Assembly: GCA_012719855.1 (NCBI GenBank)
Contig: JAAXZN010000050.1
Location: 1 to 64,000 of the forward strand
DNA length: 64,000 nt
Reading direction: 5' to 3'
Source of the DNA: Serratia liquefaciens
Lineage (GTDB): Bacteria; Pseudomonadota; Gammaproteobacteria; Enterobacterales; Enterobacteriaceae
The translations under genes were made by a program, and so were the position numbers. The notes beneath the pieces were generated by a model, which was not told where the DNA came from, searched no databases, and was given only the letters and a program-made list of their open reading frames with translations. Below are positions 32,410 to 42,071 of this stretch, one piece after another (positions within the stretch are counted from its first letter, which is position 1; each line of letters starts with the position of its first letter).

Positions 32410-33609
32410 TTAGACCAGCTCAATCACATCAAACTTAACTTCACCGCTGAGGTCGGCTTCGTAATCTACGCCTTGCAGACCAAAACCGAACAGACGCAGG
32501 AACTCGGCCTTGTAGCCCAGGTAATCGGTCAGTTCGTTGATGTTGCTGTCGTCGATTTGTGCCCAGATTTCACGGCAGGTGTTCTGCACGTCGTCGCGCA
32601 GTTCCCAGTCGTCCAGACGCAGACGGTGCTTCTCATCGGTATCCGGCGCGGTGCCGCTGTACAGCTTGGTGGCGAACAGACGCTGGATCTGCTCGATGCA
32701 GCCTTCGTGGATCCCCTGCGCTTTCATGATTTTGAAAACGATGGAGATATACAGTGGCATGACCGGGATAGCGGAGGATGCCTGAGTCACTACCGACTTC
32801 AATACGGCAACGTAAGCCGCGCCGCCTTTGGCCTTCAGTTTCTGATCGATGGCCTGCGCCGCGCGATCCAGGTCTTCTTTGGCTTTGCCCAGCGTACCGT
32901 GCCAGTAGATTGGCCAGGTCAGATCGGTACCGATGTAGGAGTAAGCCACTGCCTGCACGTTGTCCGCCAGCACGCCGGCTTCTTCCAGTGCGTCCATCCA
33001 CAGCTGCCAGTCCTGGCCACCCATCACTTTGACGGTGTCGGCAATTTCCTGCTCGTTGGCCGGTTCAACCACGGCTTCAACCAGCACGTCTTTGTTGGTG
33101 TCGAGCGCCACGGATTTGTACGGTTCGCCGATAGGTTTCAGCGCAGAGCGCACCACTTCACCGGTTTCCGGCATTTTACGCACCGGCGAAGCCAGCGAGT
33201 AAACCACCATGTCGATCTGGCCCAGATCCTGTTTAATCAGGTCAATGACCGTTTGGCGGCATTCGTTGGAGAACGCATCGCCATTAACGCTTTTCGCGTA
33301 CAGGCCTTCTTCTTTAGCTGCCTTGTCAAAACCGGCAGAGTTATACCAACCGGCAGAACCGGTTTTGCCTTCGCTGCCCGGCTTTTCAAAAAATACGCCG
33401 ATAGTGGCCGCACCGCTGCCGAAAGCGGCATTGATACGTGATGCCAGGCCGTAACCGGTGGAAGCACCGATCACCAGCACTTTTTTCGGCCCGTTTTTCA
33501 GTTCGCCACGTGATTTAACGTAGGCGATTTGCTCACGGACATTGGCTTCACAACCTGCCGGATGAGCGGTAGTGCAGATAAAACCACGAATTTTAGGTTT
33601 GATAATCAT
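32410..33609 (-). CDS. fabV: Enoyl-ACP reductase FabV
   Basis: NADH-dependent trans-2-enoyl-ACP/CoA reductase of 399 residues, cytoplasmic, last step of each fatty-acid elongation cycle. Recognised by the N-terminus [21 protein letters not shown], the cofactor motif [15 protein letters not shown] and the [23 protein letters not shown] region that carries the catalytic Tyr and Lys. FabV enzymes are known to be insensitive to triclosan, unlike FabI. It has its own terminator and appears monocistronic. Confidence 0.94.
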   Translation of the reverse strand: MIIKPKIRGFICTTAHPAGCEANVREQIAYVKSRGELKNGPKKVLVIGASTGYGLASRINAAFGSGAATIGVFFEKPGSEGKTGSAGWYNSAGFDKAAKEEGLYAKSVNGDAFSNECRQTVIDLIKQDLGQIDMVVYSLASPVRKMPETGEVVRSALKPIGEPYKSVALDTNKDVLVEAVVEPANEQEIADTVKVMGGQDWQLWMDALEEAGVLADNVQAVAYSYIGTDLTWPIYWHGTLGKAKEDLDRAAQAIDQKLKAKGGAAYVAVLKSVVTQASSAIPVMPLYISIVFKIMKAQGIHEGCIEQIQRLFATKLYSGTAPDTDEKHRLRLDDWELRDDVQNTCREIWAQIDDSNINELTDYLGYKAEFLRLFGFGLQGVDYEADLSGEVKFDVIELV

Positions 33610-33757
33610 AGTAATTTTTTCTTGGTAGCTAAAAACCGAAGGACAATATACCTGATTTTATCAATATACTTAAGCTGGGTGCATGGCAGAATTGCAACAA
33701 GCCCAGTGAGCAGACCAGTCTCACGCCTTAAATTTCAGCCTTAAAGGAAGTGCGCAC

Positions 33758-34669
33758 GTGAGTTTTATCGCCAAATTACACGCCGACGAAGTGGATATTG
33801 ATCTCAACCTGGTGACTTCCATGCTCGCCAGCCAGTTTCCGCAGTGGGCGGCTTTGGCGATAACGCCGGTCGCTATTGCCGGCACCGATAACGTAATGCT
33901 GCGGCTGGGCGACGAGCTCTATATTCGTCTGCCGCGCACGCCGTCGGCTGCGGCGGCGCTTGAACGGGAAAACCGTTACCCGCCGTTGTTATCCGCTTAT
34001 CTGCCGGTCCCGGTTCCCGTTCCGCTTGCGCAGGGTCAGCCCCAATCAGGCTACCCTTTCAACTGGTGCGTCGGCCGTTGGATCAAGGGAACAATGCCGG
34101 TTTGCGGCGAAGGCAGCCACGCGTTGGCGCAACAGCTGGGGGAAATTGTCCACGCGCTGCATGCCATTCCTGTTGCCGATCCTGAGCTGCAAAAGAGCCT
34201 GACCTCCTATCGCGGCGGCCCGCTTGGCGCCAGAGACGCCCTCACCCGCAGCGCGATAGCGCAATGTGCTGGCTATCTCGATACGGGTATTCTGCTGCAC
34301 GTGTGGGAAACCGTTAGCCAGATACAGGAGAACAGCGCTGGTCCATGCTGGATCCACACCGATATCCAACCGGGCAACCTGCTGATCAACGAAGGTAAGT
34401 TGGCGGCGGTGATCGACTGGGGTGGAATGGCGATTGGCGATCCGGCGGTAGATTTGATTGTCGCGTGGAATTTATTGAGTCAGGACAACCGCAAGTATTT
34501 TAAACTCGCCGTGGATACCGATAAAGCCACCTGGCTGCGTGGCCGCGCCTGGGCATTGTCGATTGGCGTGATTGCGTATGCGTATTACGTTGAAAAAGAG
34601 CCTGCGTTGGCGCGGACTTCGCGCTATCAGATTGAGCAGGTGGCGGCGGACGTGGGGTTGTCGCTTTGA
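33758..34669 (+). CDS. APH-family phosphotransferase
   Basis: Kinase-like protein of 303 residues with the aminoglycoside phosphotransferase fold. The start is a GTG behind AAGGAAG. The catalytic loop is CWIHTDIQPGNLLI (normally HGDxxxxN; here HTDIQPGN) and the metal-binding motif is AVIDWGGMAIGDPAVDL. Chromosomal relatives often phosphorylate small metabolites, so antibiotic resistance should not be assumed. It is divergent from fabV and followed by a hairpin at 34677-34701. Confidence 0.82.
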   Translation: MSFIAKLHADEVDIDLNLVTSMLASQFPQWAALAITPVAIAGTDNVMLRLGDELYIRLPRTPSAAAALERENRYPPLLSAYLPVPVPVPLAQGQPQSGYPFNWCVGRWIKGTMPVCGEGSHALAQQLGEIVHALHAIPVADPELQKSLTSYRGGPLGARDALTRSAIAQCAGYLDTGILLHVWETVSQIQENSAGPCWIHTDIQPGNLLINEGKLAAVIDWGGMAIGDPAVDLIVAWNLLSQDNRKYFKLAVDTDKATWLRGRAWALSIGVIAYAYYVEKEPALARTSRYQIEQVAADVGLSL

Positions 34670-34676
34670 GGTTATC

Positions 34677-34701
34677 AGGTCAGGACATTCGGCCCTGACC
34701 T
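34677..34701. terminator. Hairpin between convergent APH and DUF4377 genes
   Basis: AGGTCAGG and CCTGACCT form an 8-bp stem with a 9-nt loop, directly after the APH stop and shortly before the end of the convergent lipoprotein gene. Confidence 0.6.
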
Positions 34702-34712
34702 GCATACGACTA

Positions 34713-35063
34713 TCAGACCTTGTTCTTTTCCAACTGCTCGACCAGCGTATAGCGCAGCGAAGAAGCGTCGGCCGGGACATTTTCCAGTTCGGTCACTTTA
34801 ACCTTCAGGCGGTAGCGGTAGCCGGGTTCGAAGGTAAAGCCTTCAATCTGGCTGTAAAACATTTCCCACTGGCCCTGCACAGAGTGACGAACCTGCATGC
34901 ATTTCATTGGGGCAACGCCCATGCAATCTACCAGCGCGCTGTTAACCAGCAACACTTCCGTATGATCTCCGTCTTTATTCACGGGTTGGCTCACTTTCGC
35001 TCCCTCCTGGCTGCAGCCGGCGAGGCCGACTAAGGCGATAAATAACAACGCTTTGATTTTCAA
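34713..35063 (-). CDS. DUF4377 lipoprotein
   Basis: Predicted lipoprotein of 116 residues. The most sensible start is the TTG at 35063, giving MKIKALLFIALVGLAGC with a good lipobox; no ATG is available at that place. The mature part has LVDCMGVAPMKCMQVRHS, the two-cysteine motif typical of DUF4377, followed by EMFYSQIEGFTFEPGYRYRLKVKV. Its role is unknown; such domains also occur with HslJ/META proteins. Confidence 0.72.
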   Translation of the reverse strand: MKIKALLFIALVGLAGCSQEGAKVSQPVNKDGDHTEVLLVNSALVDCMGVAPMKCMQVRHSVQGQWEMFYSQIEGFTFEPGYRYRLKVKVTELENVPADASSLRYTLVEQLEKNKV

Positions 35064-35379
35064 AGTAATGCACCATTGAGACTTTGGGTGCGCCGATAGT
35101 AACAAAGCCTCTGCCACCGCGGCCAGCGGCATGTTCTTAATTTTCAGGCGCGTTGAGGTGGAACGAGCCGAAACTCCAGCTTATCGCTACAGGCCTGAGC
35201 ATTCGCGGCCTGAATTGCCTGATGCCCCCACAGAACACAAACAGCCCTGCTCTTTCTGGCGCGAACGCTACGGTTTTTTCGTTCACGCGGCCCGCCCAGC
35301 CCATTCCTGCTGGCCAGATTTGCCAAGCTCACCTTCTGGGGCTAAGTTTATGAAACTAATAATCCTGAAGGGGTTTTCT

Positions 35380-35916
35380 ATGCGTCCGCTTTCTTGCCTT
35401 TTGCTCGCAAGTTCCTTGGCGTTATTGTCGGGCTGCGCCAATCAGCCGCAGGTGACCAGTGACTACGACCACAGTGCTAATTTCAGCCAATACCATACTT
35501 ATGGCTTTTCCCCAGAGGCTGCAGGCCAATACCAAACGCTGACGGGTAAGTATATTCATAGCGCCATAGCGCAACAGATGGAGCAACGTGGCTATACACT
35601 CAGTGCATCCCCAGACCTGTTGGTTTACAGCAGCGCAATGAAACAAAACAAAGTGCAGGTGAATAACTCCCCCGCACCGATTGGCCGCTGGGGCTACGCC
35701 GGTTGGGGCGGCTACAATCAAACTATGTGGACCTACACCGAAGGCACCCTGACGGTGGATCTGGTGGACAACAAGAAGAAACAGCTGGTTTGGCGTGGAA
35801 CCGCCAGTGACACGCTCAACTCAGACGCACAACCCGCCAGCCAGGCGCAGATCCAACAGGCGGTAACCGCGCTGTTTGCCGCTTACCCCTTCCGGGCAGG
35901 AGCTGCAAGCCGCTGA
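35380..35916 (+). CDS. DUF4136 lipoprotein
   Basis: Lipoprotein of 178 residues. The ATG at 35380 follows AAGGGG and gives the signal MRPLSCLLLASSLALLSGC, with a perfect lipobox. The body fits DUF4136: VTSDYDHSANFSQYHTYGF near the start, TEGTLTVDLVDNKKKQLVWRGTASD in the second half. The family is a widespread cell-envelope lipoprotein of unknown function. An inverted repeat at 35956-35983 follows. Confidence 0.83.
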   Translation: MRPLSCLLLASSLALLSGCANQPQVTSDYDHSANFSQYHTYGFSPEAAGQYQTLTGKYIHSAIAQQMEQRGYTLSASPDLLVYSSAMKQNKVQVNNSPAPIGRWGYAGWGGYNQTMWTYTEGTLTVDLVDNKKKQLVWRGTASDTLNSDAQPASQAQIQQAVTALFAAYPFRAGAASR

Positions 35917-35955
35917 TGGTTTTGAGTTATCAACAAGAAAACCCAATCGCCCTCG

Positions 35956-35983
35956 CAAGCCCTATTTTGATTAGTAGGGCTTG
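35956..35983. terminator. Inverted repeat after the DUF4136 gene
   Basis: CAAGCCCTA and TAGGGCTTG form a perfect 9-bp stem with a 10-nt loop, 40 nt after the stop codon. The T run is poor. The remaining roughly 345 nt up to 36329 is AT-rich and shows no gene. Confidence 0.5.
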
Positions 35984-36329
35984 ATGTATCTGTTGCACTG
36001 TTAAGCTCACAGATCACCATGACCTTATCGATCACTAAAATGATATTCCCTGGTTAGTCTATTGAACACTATGAAGTTAGTGTTCACTGTTGAAAATATA
36101 ATTAGGGTCACCTATAAATAACCCAAAATAGTACATCACTGAAATCACTCAGAAATATATTAATGCTATTATTTTAAATAAATAATAAATGACAATGGAA
36201 AGTAAGGGGTAGAAATACCATTTGACATATAAAGACACATCACTTTATAAATTACTTCCTCCCAGACTCTAACCGAGACTAATAAAAATACGAACGGCTA
36301 TTTTCCGTACTTTATCATGGTAATAAATG

Positions 36330-36710
36330 CTATGACTGCAAATTCTTTACATCGTCACAATAATTAAAGATACCGCCTGCAGAACTTCGATAAACCATCA
36401 TCATGGATATCTCGTCGCCGTTAAATCCCATTAGTACGAAGTTAATATCATAATCTGCACCAGGATACGCATTATCGTTATCTCCAAAGAAATGCCCTCT
36501 ATTCAAATCAATGGCATAATCTGAATCATTACAGCTCACTGTTAATATCATGTCATCAAAGTTCGCGGCTGTAGAGTCAGCGTATCGCCAAGATGTTGTC
36601 GAACCTGAGTTCAAGGGAGTTGAGTCTTGATTAAGATTTTCTTTATTTATAATGAATTTATTTACTGAAATCGGGACACCTGTAACATTTGTAACGTATA
36701 AATTACCCAT
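36330..36710 (-). CDS. Orphan hypothetical protein, AT-rich
   Basis: Protein of 126 residues. The ATG at 36710 follows GGAGGATGAA, a strong ribosome-binding site, which argues that the gene is real. There is no signal peptide or membrane helix. The composition is rich in Asn, Asp and Ser, and strand-like segments (NLYVTNVTGVPISVNKFII, MILTVSCNDSDYAIDL, INFVLMGFNGDEISMMMVYR) suggest a beta-sandwich with two cysteines. Base composition is clearly lower in GC than in its neighbours, so it was probably acquired by transfer. No family is recognised. Confidence 0.6.
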   Translation of the reverse strand: MGNLYVTNVTGVPISVNKFIINKENLNQDSTPLNSGSTTSWRYADSTAANFDDMILTVSCNDSDYAIDLNRGHFFGDNDNAYPGADYDINFVLMGFNGDEISMMMVYRSSAGGIFNYCDDVKNLQS

Positions 36711-36752
36711 TTCATCCTCCAGGATCATAGTATTGAACGAAAGAAATGACAC

Positions 36753-37558
36753 ACACTATTGTTCGTCGACAAAATAGCATGTTCAAAAAGCATGGCAGAC
36801 AATCATAAGAATGCAAGCCACGCCATAAAATATAGATCGTGAACAAGTTCTCAGTTCAACTTCGGAGGCTACCATTTCCTGACCTTCCTTTTATAACGCA
36901 TACCAATCATTCAAGCCGTTGATCATATTATTATATCTATTTCAGGTAATTATTATTTTCAATACCTGTCACACGTTCACTTCTGTCACTTTTCAATAGT
37001 TCAGATTAAGTCTTATCTAGTACAACTAAATTGTCAGATCAAGTATAAAATAATAAAAAATCACTTATTAAAATCCCCCCTCGTTCAACCGCTTGCCATA
37101 CCAGTTTATCTCGTTGAGCTATAAAACGATCTACCTCACCCCATTTCTGCACCACGGTTAAAGTACGATCAATACGCACCAACTCAATCCTGTTTTTCAA
37201 GCACCACAGTACTGTCTGAGTCCGTTAATACCTTCCGTTGTGATCCCCTGCATCCGTCCTCTATCTGCGGCTCTTAAGCATCAACCATTCACCTCTGCTT
37301 CGGCGACGAATTGATGGTGCTGCAGACTTGATTAACTTGCATCATCAGGCAATAGCCCCCACTGAAGTGAAACGGGTGTGCTTACAAGACTAAAGGGAAG
37401 GGTTTTCGCAGCGCGAGGCTGGGGCGCAAATCAGCACTCATGACGAAGAAATATTTCGATCCCAGAGGCAAGGAATACGTACTTGTCTAAAAAGACCGGA
37501 TATAGGTTTTCGTGGAAATTTCGTGGACGGGTAAAATTTTACCTTATAAATCAAACAC
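36753..37558. other. Gene-poor AT-rich interval next to sdsR
   Basis: About 800 nt without an intact gene. 36760-37080 is strongly AT-rich. On the minus strand around 37080-37195 there is a short open stretch (containing LTVVQKWGEVDRFIAQRDKLVWQ) that looks like the remnant of a larger gene, but I cannot name it. A perfect 14-bp palindrome, GGTAAAATTTTACC, lies at 37530-37543, just beyond the sdsR terminator. The interval looks like decayed foreign DNA. Confidence 0.4.
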
Positions 37559-37664
37559 AAAAAAAGACCGAATACGATTCCTATATTCGGTCTAGGGAAA
37601 TGGCTCTTGGGAGAGAGCCGTGCGCTAAAAGTTGGCATTTTGTGCAAGGCTTGTTCAGCCATGC
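37559..37664 (-). ncRNA. sdsR: Small RNA SdsR (RyeB)
   Basis: Hfq-binding stationary-phase sRNA of about 106 nt. The minus strand contains AATGCCAACTTTTAGCGCAC, then GGCTCTCTCCCAAGAGCC (a hairpin), then a terminator hairpin GACCGAATA...TATTCGGTC with seven Ts, which is the conserved body of enterobacterial SdsR. The 5' end is placed at 37664 (GCATGGC) from the spacing to a TACTCT -10 element, consistent with sigma-S promoters. It lies beside yebY, as in E. coli, where SdsR represses outer-membrane porins. The first 30 nt differ from E. coli. Confidence 0.9.
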
Positions 37665-37796
37665 ACTTTAAGAGTAGCTTACCGCGCTATTTTTGCCAGC
37701 CAGCCGCACGGCCGGTGATAGTTTCATTGCGGAATTAATTTCGTGCAATTCTTCATCACCGGTTAACCTCACACTAAGCCATTGGGGGATAAGCGA

Positions 37797-38138
37797 TTAG
37801 TTCGCGCAGAGCTTCTCGGCGCGTTCGCGGTACGGCTCAACACTCATCTTATGGCCCGGATTGGCGGCGTCATCGAGCAGGATCACGTCCAGCGGTTGAG
37901 CGCGTTGCTGCCCTGCTTTCACCTGCGCTTCTGCGGCCGCGTTAAGCGGGTACTGCATCAACGTGCTGTTGTTGAGCACGAACAACGCACCGCCGCTGCG
38001 GCACTGCAGCGTCACTTCTTCTTTGGTGAACGCCCACTGCTTGCCTTATTCAAGCTTGGTGATGTTCACCAGTTGGTCTGCTGCCAAAGCACTGGTCGCG
38101 GTTGCCAGTAGCGTCATGCCAAGTAATACCGATTTCAT
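37797..38138 (-). pseudogene. yebY: YebY (DUF2511) interrupted by an in-frame stop
   Basis: Small periplasmic protein gene, normally about 113 residues. The reading frame starts at ATG 38138 with a signal peptide (MKSVLLGMTLLATATSALAA), then NITKLE, then a TAA at 38048-38046 (codon 31), then continues in frame GKQWAFTKEEVTLQCRSGGAL to the normal end KLCAN. E. coli YebY has KFEVGKDKWAF-like sequence at this point, so only one codon is affected. Position beside copD/copC matches E. coli. Either a true nonsense mutation or a sequencing error. Confidence 0.82.
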
Positions 38139-38207
38139 GTTATGGCCTTAGGGTTGCTATTTGATTCAATTTTCCCGCAGTTTGGGGGCATCCGGCAAGC
38201 CGGAATG

Positions 38208-39089
38208 TTATACCGGCGCATAGGTTGCAAATAAACTGACCAGCAGCAGCACCGCCGCCCCTAACCCCAACTCCGCCCAGCAGGCAAGCACCAGGCCGCG
38301 TTGCGCCAGCCGTGGCATGCTGCTCATCGCCGGGACGACGGCGTAGCGGTTGGCTAACGCCACCATGACCATCAGCGTCACCAGCGCGGTTTTGAACAGC
38401 AGCAGGCGCTGGTACGGAGAATCTACGTCCAACGGCCAACTGCCGAGAATGATCAAACTGTTGATCACGCCGGTCAGCAGCACCAGCGCTACCGCCAGGT
38501 GTCCCCAGCGCGAGAAGCGTATCAATGTGGTCACCGCGTCGCTGCGCCACTGCGGTTGGGCCAGATAGCGCAAACAGACCAGCAGCGGCAACAGGCTGCC
38601 AAACCAGTACCCGGCCGCCAGCAGGTGCAGCGCGTGATTGAAACGATGCAGTGCGCCAAGCCCCCCGCCATGCATCGCCGCATGGCCGATAAACGCCATG
38701 CTGACCAACAGCAGTGTGGAAAGCAGCGCCAGCAGTTGCGTACGGCGTGGCTCGGCCAGCCACAGGCTCAGCAACGCCAGCATTGAAATGCCCAGGTGCC
38801 AGCGCCAAACCTCGCCAAATGTGGTGCCCAGTACTGCCCACCACACGTCAAGTCGCCAGGTATCTGCCCAGCCGTCCCCCATCTGCCCGGCTTGAATAGC
38901 CAGCAACGCAATAGCGGAAAGCCCGGCAAGCCAGGTGCAAGAGACCAACAAAGGACGCACATCACGGGTGAGATACGGAGAAAGGCGCTGCGGCGACAAT
39001 AAGGCGGTGAATAAGCTGGAGCCAAACATCAGCATCACCGCCGCAAAGTGCACAAAGCGACACAGGACAAACAGGGTCGCCAGAGTCAT
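38208..39089 (-). CDS. copD: Copper homeostasis membrane protein CopD
   Basis: Inner-membrane protein of 293 residues with about eight hydrophobic helices, CopD/YebZ family. Conserved features include the N-terminal CRFVHFAAVMLMFGSSLF, containing the family His, and HRFNHALHLLAAGYWFGSLLPL in the middle. It starts 3 nt after the copC stop, so the two are co-transcribed; CopC is thought to hand copper to CopD for entry to the cytoplasm. Order yebY-copD-copC is as in E. coli. Confidence 0.92.
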   Translation of the reverse strand: MTLATLFVLCRFVHFAAVMLMFGSSLFTALLSPQRLSPYLTRDVRPLLVSCTWLAGLSAIALLAIQAGQMGDGWADTWRLDVWWAVLGTTFGEVWRWHLGISMLALLSLWLAEPRRTQLLALLSTLLLVSMAFIGHAAMHGGGLGALHRFNHALHLLAAGYWFGSLLPLLVCLRYLAQPQWRSDAVTTLIRFSRWGHLAVALVLLTGVINSLIILGSWPLDVDSPYQRLLLFKTALVTLMVMVALANRYAVVPAMSSMPRLAQRGLVLACWAELGLGAAVLLLVSLFATYAPV

Positions 39090-39092
39090 GGG

Positions 39093-39476
39093 TCAGTTTA
39101 CGGTGAAGCTGTATTGGCCCTTGGTTTTATGACCGTCGACCGACACCACATGCCAGCTGACGTTATATTTGCCCGCCGCCAGATCGCCTTCGATAGGCAG
39201 ATTGACCTGGGTATTGTTGTTCGCATCGAGCTGCAGCTTGCCGGTTTTCACTTCGGCGTTGTCCGGGCCGGTGATTTTAATGCCGCTGAAGTTGGGCTCA
39301 ATACCTTCGGAGAAATTGAGCGTCAGCACTTTGGGTGCCGGACTCACGCTGGCATCTGCCGCCGGCGTTTCAACTTTTAAATGGGCATGCGCCAGCGCCT
39401 GCTGTGACGACAGCCCGACAAACAGCACGAAAATGGTGGAAAGCAGGCGATAAGAAGTCCGAATTTTACCGATCAC
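39093..39476 (-). CDS. copC: Periplasmic copper-binding protein CopC (YobA)
   Basis: Periplasmic beta-sandwich copper chaperone of 127 residues. The start is a GTG at 39476 behind AGGGA. The signal peptide ends QQALA, so the mature chain begins HAHLKVETP and supplies the N-terminal His for the Cu(II) brace; the rest of the site lies in WHVVSVDGHKTKG, with Asp and His. There is no Met-rich Cu(I) loop, typical of the short CopC class. It is the first gene of the copCD unit. Confidence 0.92.
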   Translation of the reverse strand: MIGKIRTSYRLLSTIFVLFVGLSSQQALAHAHLKVETPAADASVSPAPKVLTLNFSEGIEPNFSGIKITGPDNAEVKTGKLQLDANNNTQVNLPIEGDLAAGKYNVSWHVVSVDGHKTKGQYSFTVN

Positions 39477-39647
39477 AGTGATATCCCTTAAAGCAATAAT
39501 CGAGGGTGATAAGGGGCTAGGCTAACCGCCAGGGCGATGTATCAGCAGCCCAACCCACCGCAGATGATTGCGCCACGGGTAAACAGAATTATGGGAGTAA
39601 CCCCCTGTTTTGACTCTCAACCTTCCCTGTAGCGTATCGAGTCAAAT

Positions 39648-39666
39648 GATAACGAGTGTCATTATG
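39648..39666. promoter_or_regulatory. Fur-box-like site upstream of copC
   Basis: GATAACGAGTGTCATTATG agrees with the 19-nt Fur consensus at about 14 positions by eye. It lies about 170 nt before the copC start and 125 nt beyond the ftnA stop, so a promoter toward copC is the likely target. The rest of the 39477-39740 interval holds no gene that I can support. Confidence 0.45.
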
Positions 39667-39741
39667 CAAGTCGAGCAGAACGCTGGCATTTTGCGATCCA
39701 GTAGCACATATCGCTGTAAAACCGCGATAAATGCAGGGCAT

Positions 39742-39779
39742 AAAAAAACCGCGCATCGGCCAACGCCGACACGCGGTTT
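39742..39779 (-). terminator. ftnA terminator
   Basis: AAACCGCG and CGCGGTTT enclose an inner TCGGC/GCCGA hairpin, and on the minus strand the stem is followed by a run of Ts, directly after the ftnA stop. Confidence 0.8.
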
Positions 39780-39792
39780 TCTACAAAAAGGA

Positions 39793-40311
39793 TTAGGCCT
39801 GGCCGTTACCGTTTTCGCCAGCCGCACCCATTTTCTTCAGATCTTTATCAATGAAGAACAGGGCATTGCCGCTGTTACCCACCAGCGCCAGTTTATCCAG
39901 CACGGATTTGAACAGCTTCTCTTCTTCGTGCTGCTCGGCAACATACCACTGCAGGAAGTTGAAGGTTGAATAATCATGAGCGGTCATTGCCGCGTGCGCC
40001 AGTTCGTTGATCTGGCGGGTGATCAGTTGCTCATGCTCGTACGTCTGTTGGAACACCTCTGCCAGGGAGCCAAACTCAACCGGCGGCGCGGCGATGGTGC
40101 CCAACAGCGGCAGTGCGCCGGTATCGCTCAGGTATTCGAACAGGCGCTGCATGTGCTGCATCTCTTCCTGAGAATGTTCTTTAAGGAATGCCGCGGCACC
40201 TTCAAAGCCTTTATCGCTGCACCAGGCGCTCATTTGCAGATACAGGTTGGCAGAGTAGAACTCCAGGTTCAGTTGCTCATTCAGCTTTTTGGTCATTTCA
40301 GGCGTCAGCAT
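39793..40311 (-). CDS. ftnA: Non-heme ferritin FtnA
   Basis: Cytoplasmic iron-storage ferritin of 172 residues forming 24-mers. The ATG at 40311 is chosen because AGGA precedes it at the right distance and the product then begins MLTPEM as in E. coli; an ATG at 40317 is too close to the ribosome-binding site. Ferroxidase residues are visible in [14 protein letters not shown] (Glu, Tyr), [12 protein letters not shown] (Glu, His) and the later [10 protein letters not shown] and [10 protein letters not shown] stretches. The upstream region is very AT-rich with possible Fur sites. Confidence 0.94.
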   Translation of the reverse strand: MLTPEMTKKLNEQLNLEFYSANLYLQMSAWCSDKGFEGAAAFLKEHSQEEMQHMQRLFEYLSDTGALPLLGTIAAPPVEFGSLAEVFQQTYEHEQLITRQINELAHAAMTAHDYSTFNFLQWYVAEQHEEEKLFKSVLDKLALVGNSGNALFFIDKDLKKMGAAGENGNGQA

Positions 40312-40317
40312 AATCAT

Positions 40318-40684
40318 TCCTTTATTTTGCAGGTATCAACTTAATTTTTCCGCATTATGCCCTGACGAAAACAAAATAAAAACACCTGATTTACATCATC
40401 GATGATTTAATTTTAAATTATAATAAAATCAAATGGTTATGAAAAACACCAATTATTCATTTAAATAATTATGATAACTATTTCCATCTATATATTTAAT
40501 CAAAAAGCGAATCATTCTTATTTAAAATAATAAATGAATTGCATTGCTGCCAGAATAATAAATAACCTTTCCCGTTGTCGGTTATTGGTGACCTTCGCCT
40601 CCCTGCGCGCTTCAGGCTTGCCAAGCGCCGCCGGGTGGATTACCTTCTGCGCTGATCCAATGCGGTAACAGTAAGGAGAATACG
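40318..40684. promoter_or_regulatory. AT-rich divergent region between ftnA and holE
   Basis: About 365 nt without a gene. AATTATGATAACTATTTCC at 40467-40485 matches the Fur consensus at about 13 of 19 positions, and AATCATTCTT around 40511-40520 looks like a further half-site. In E. coli iron-loaded Fur activates ftnA by displacing H-NS from an extended upstream region, and the AT-rich DNA here would suit that. holE is expressed in the other direction. Confidence 0.4.
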
Positions 40685-40915
40685 GTGGGTTACAATCTGG
40701 CAGAGCTTTCCAAAGAAGAGATGGACAAAGTGAACGTTGATCTCGCAGCTTCCGGCGTGGCGTTCAAAGAGCGCTACAACATGCCGGTGATCCCTGAAAT
40801 GGTTGAACGCGAACAGCCCGAGCACCTGCGTGATTATTTCCGCGAGCGCGTGGCGCACTACCGTGCCGAATCGCACAAGTATTCGCGCCTGCCGTACGAG
40901 CCGAAATCCAAATAA
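40685..40915 (+). CDS. holE: DNA polymerase III theta subunit HolE
   Basis: Protein of 76 residues that stabilises the proofreading epsilon subunit in the replicative polymerase core. The start is a GTG at 40685 after AAGGAG. The chain contains [20 protein letters not shown] and [16 protein letters not shown], near-identical to E. coli HolE, and ends [10 protein letters not shown] terminator follows at 40920-40940. Confidence 0.93.
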   Translation: MGYNLAELSKEEMDKVNVDLAASGVAFKERYNMPVIPEMVEREQPEHLRDYFRERVAHYRAESHKYSRLPYEPKSK

Positions 40916-40917
40916 TT

Positions 40918-40940
40918 AAAGCCCGCCGTAGTGGCGGGCT
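40918..40940. terminator. Terminator between convergent holE and pip
   Basis: AGCCCGCC-GTAGT-GGCGGGCT is a perfect 8-bp stem with a 5-nt loop, directly after the holE stop codon. Confidence 0.75.
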
Positions 40941-40945
40941 CGGTG

Positions 40946-41929
<984 letters not shown>

Positions 41930-42071
41930 TCATCAAAGCCGAAGCCACTCATTTGGTCAACGGTAAAACCTGAAAACTCCTACGTTCCCCAACAAGTTAA
42001 GGTTCGTTTGCTTAAAATGAATACGACTTGCCGACAAAATACCGGCTGGCTCCTGGGAGCCAGCCGGGAAA

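Noticed and set aside
33758..34669. Aminoglycoside resistance gene
   Set aside because: The fold is APH-like, but the catalytic loop is HTDIQPGN and the context is chromosomal and unrelated to resistance; the substrate cannot be claimed.
37080..37240. Integrase or transposase remnant
   Set aside because: A short coding-like stretch is visible but too short and interrupted to match to a recombinase family by eye.
39640..39790. RyhB-like sRNA after the Fur-box-like site
   Set aside because: The conserved RyhB core was looked for on both strands and is not present.
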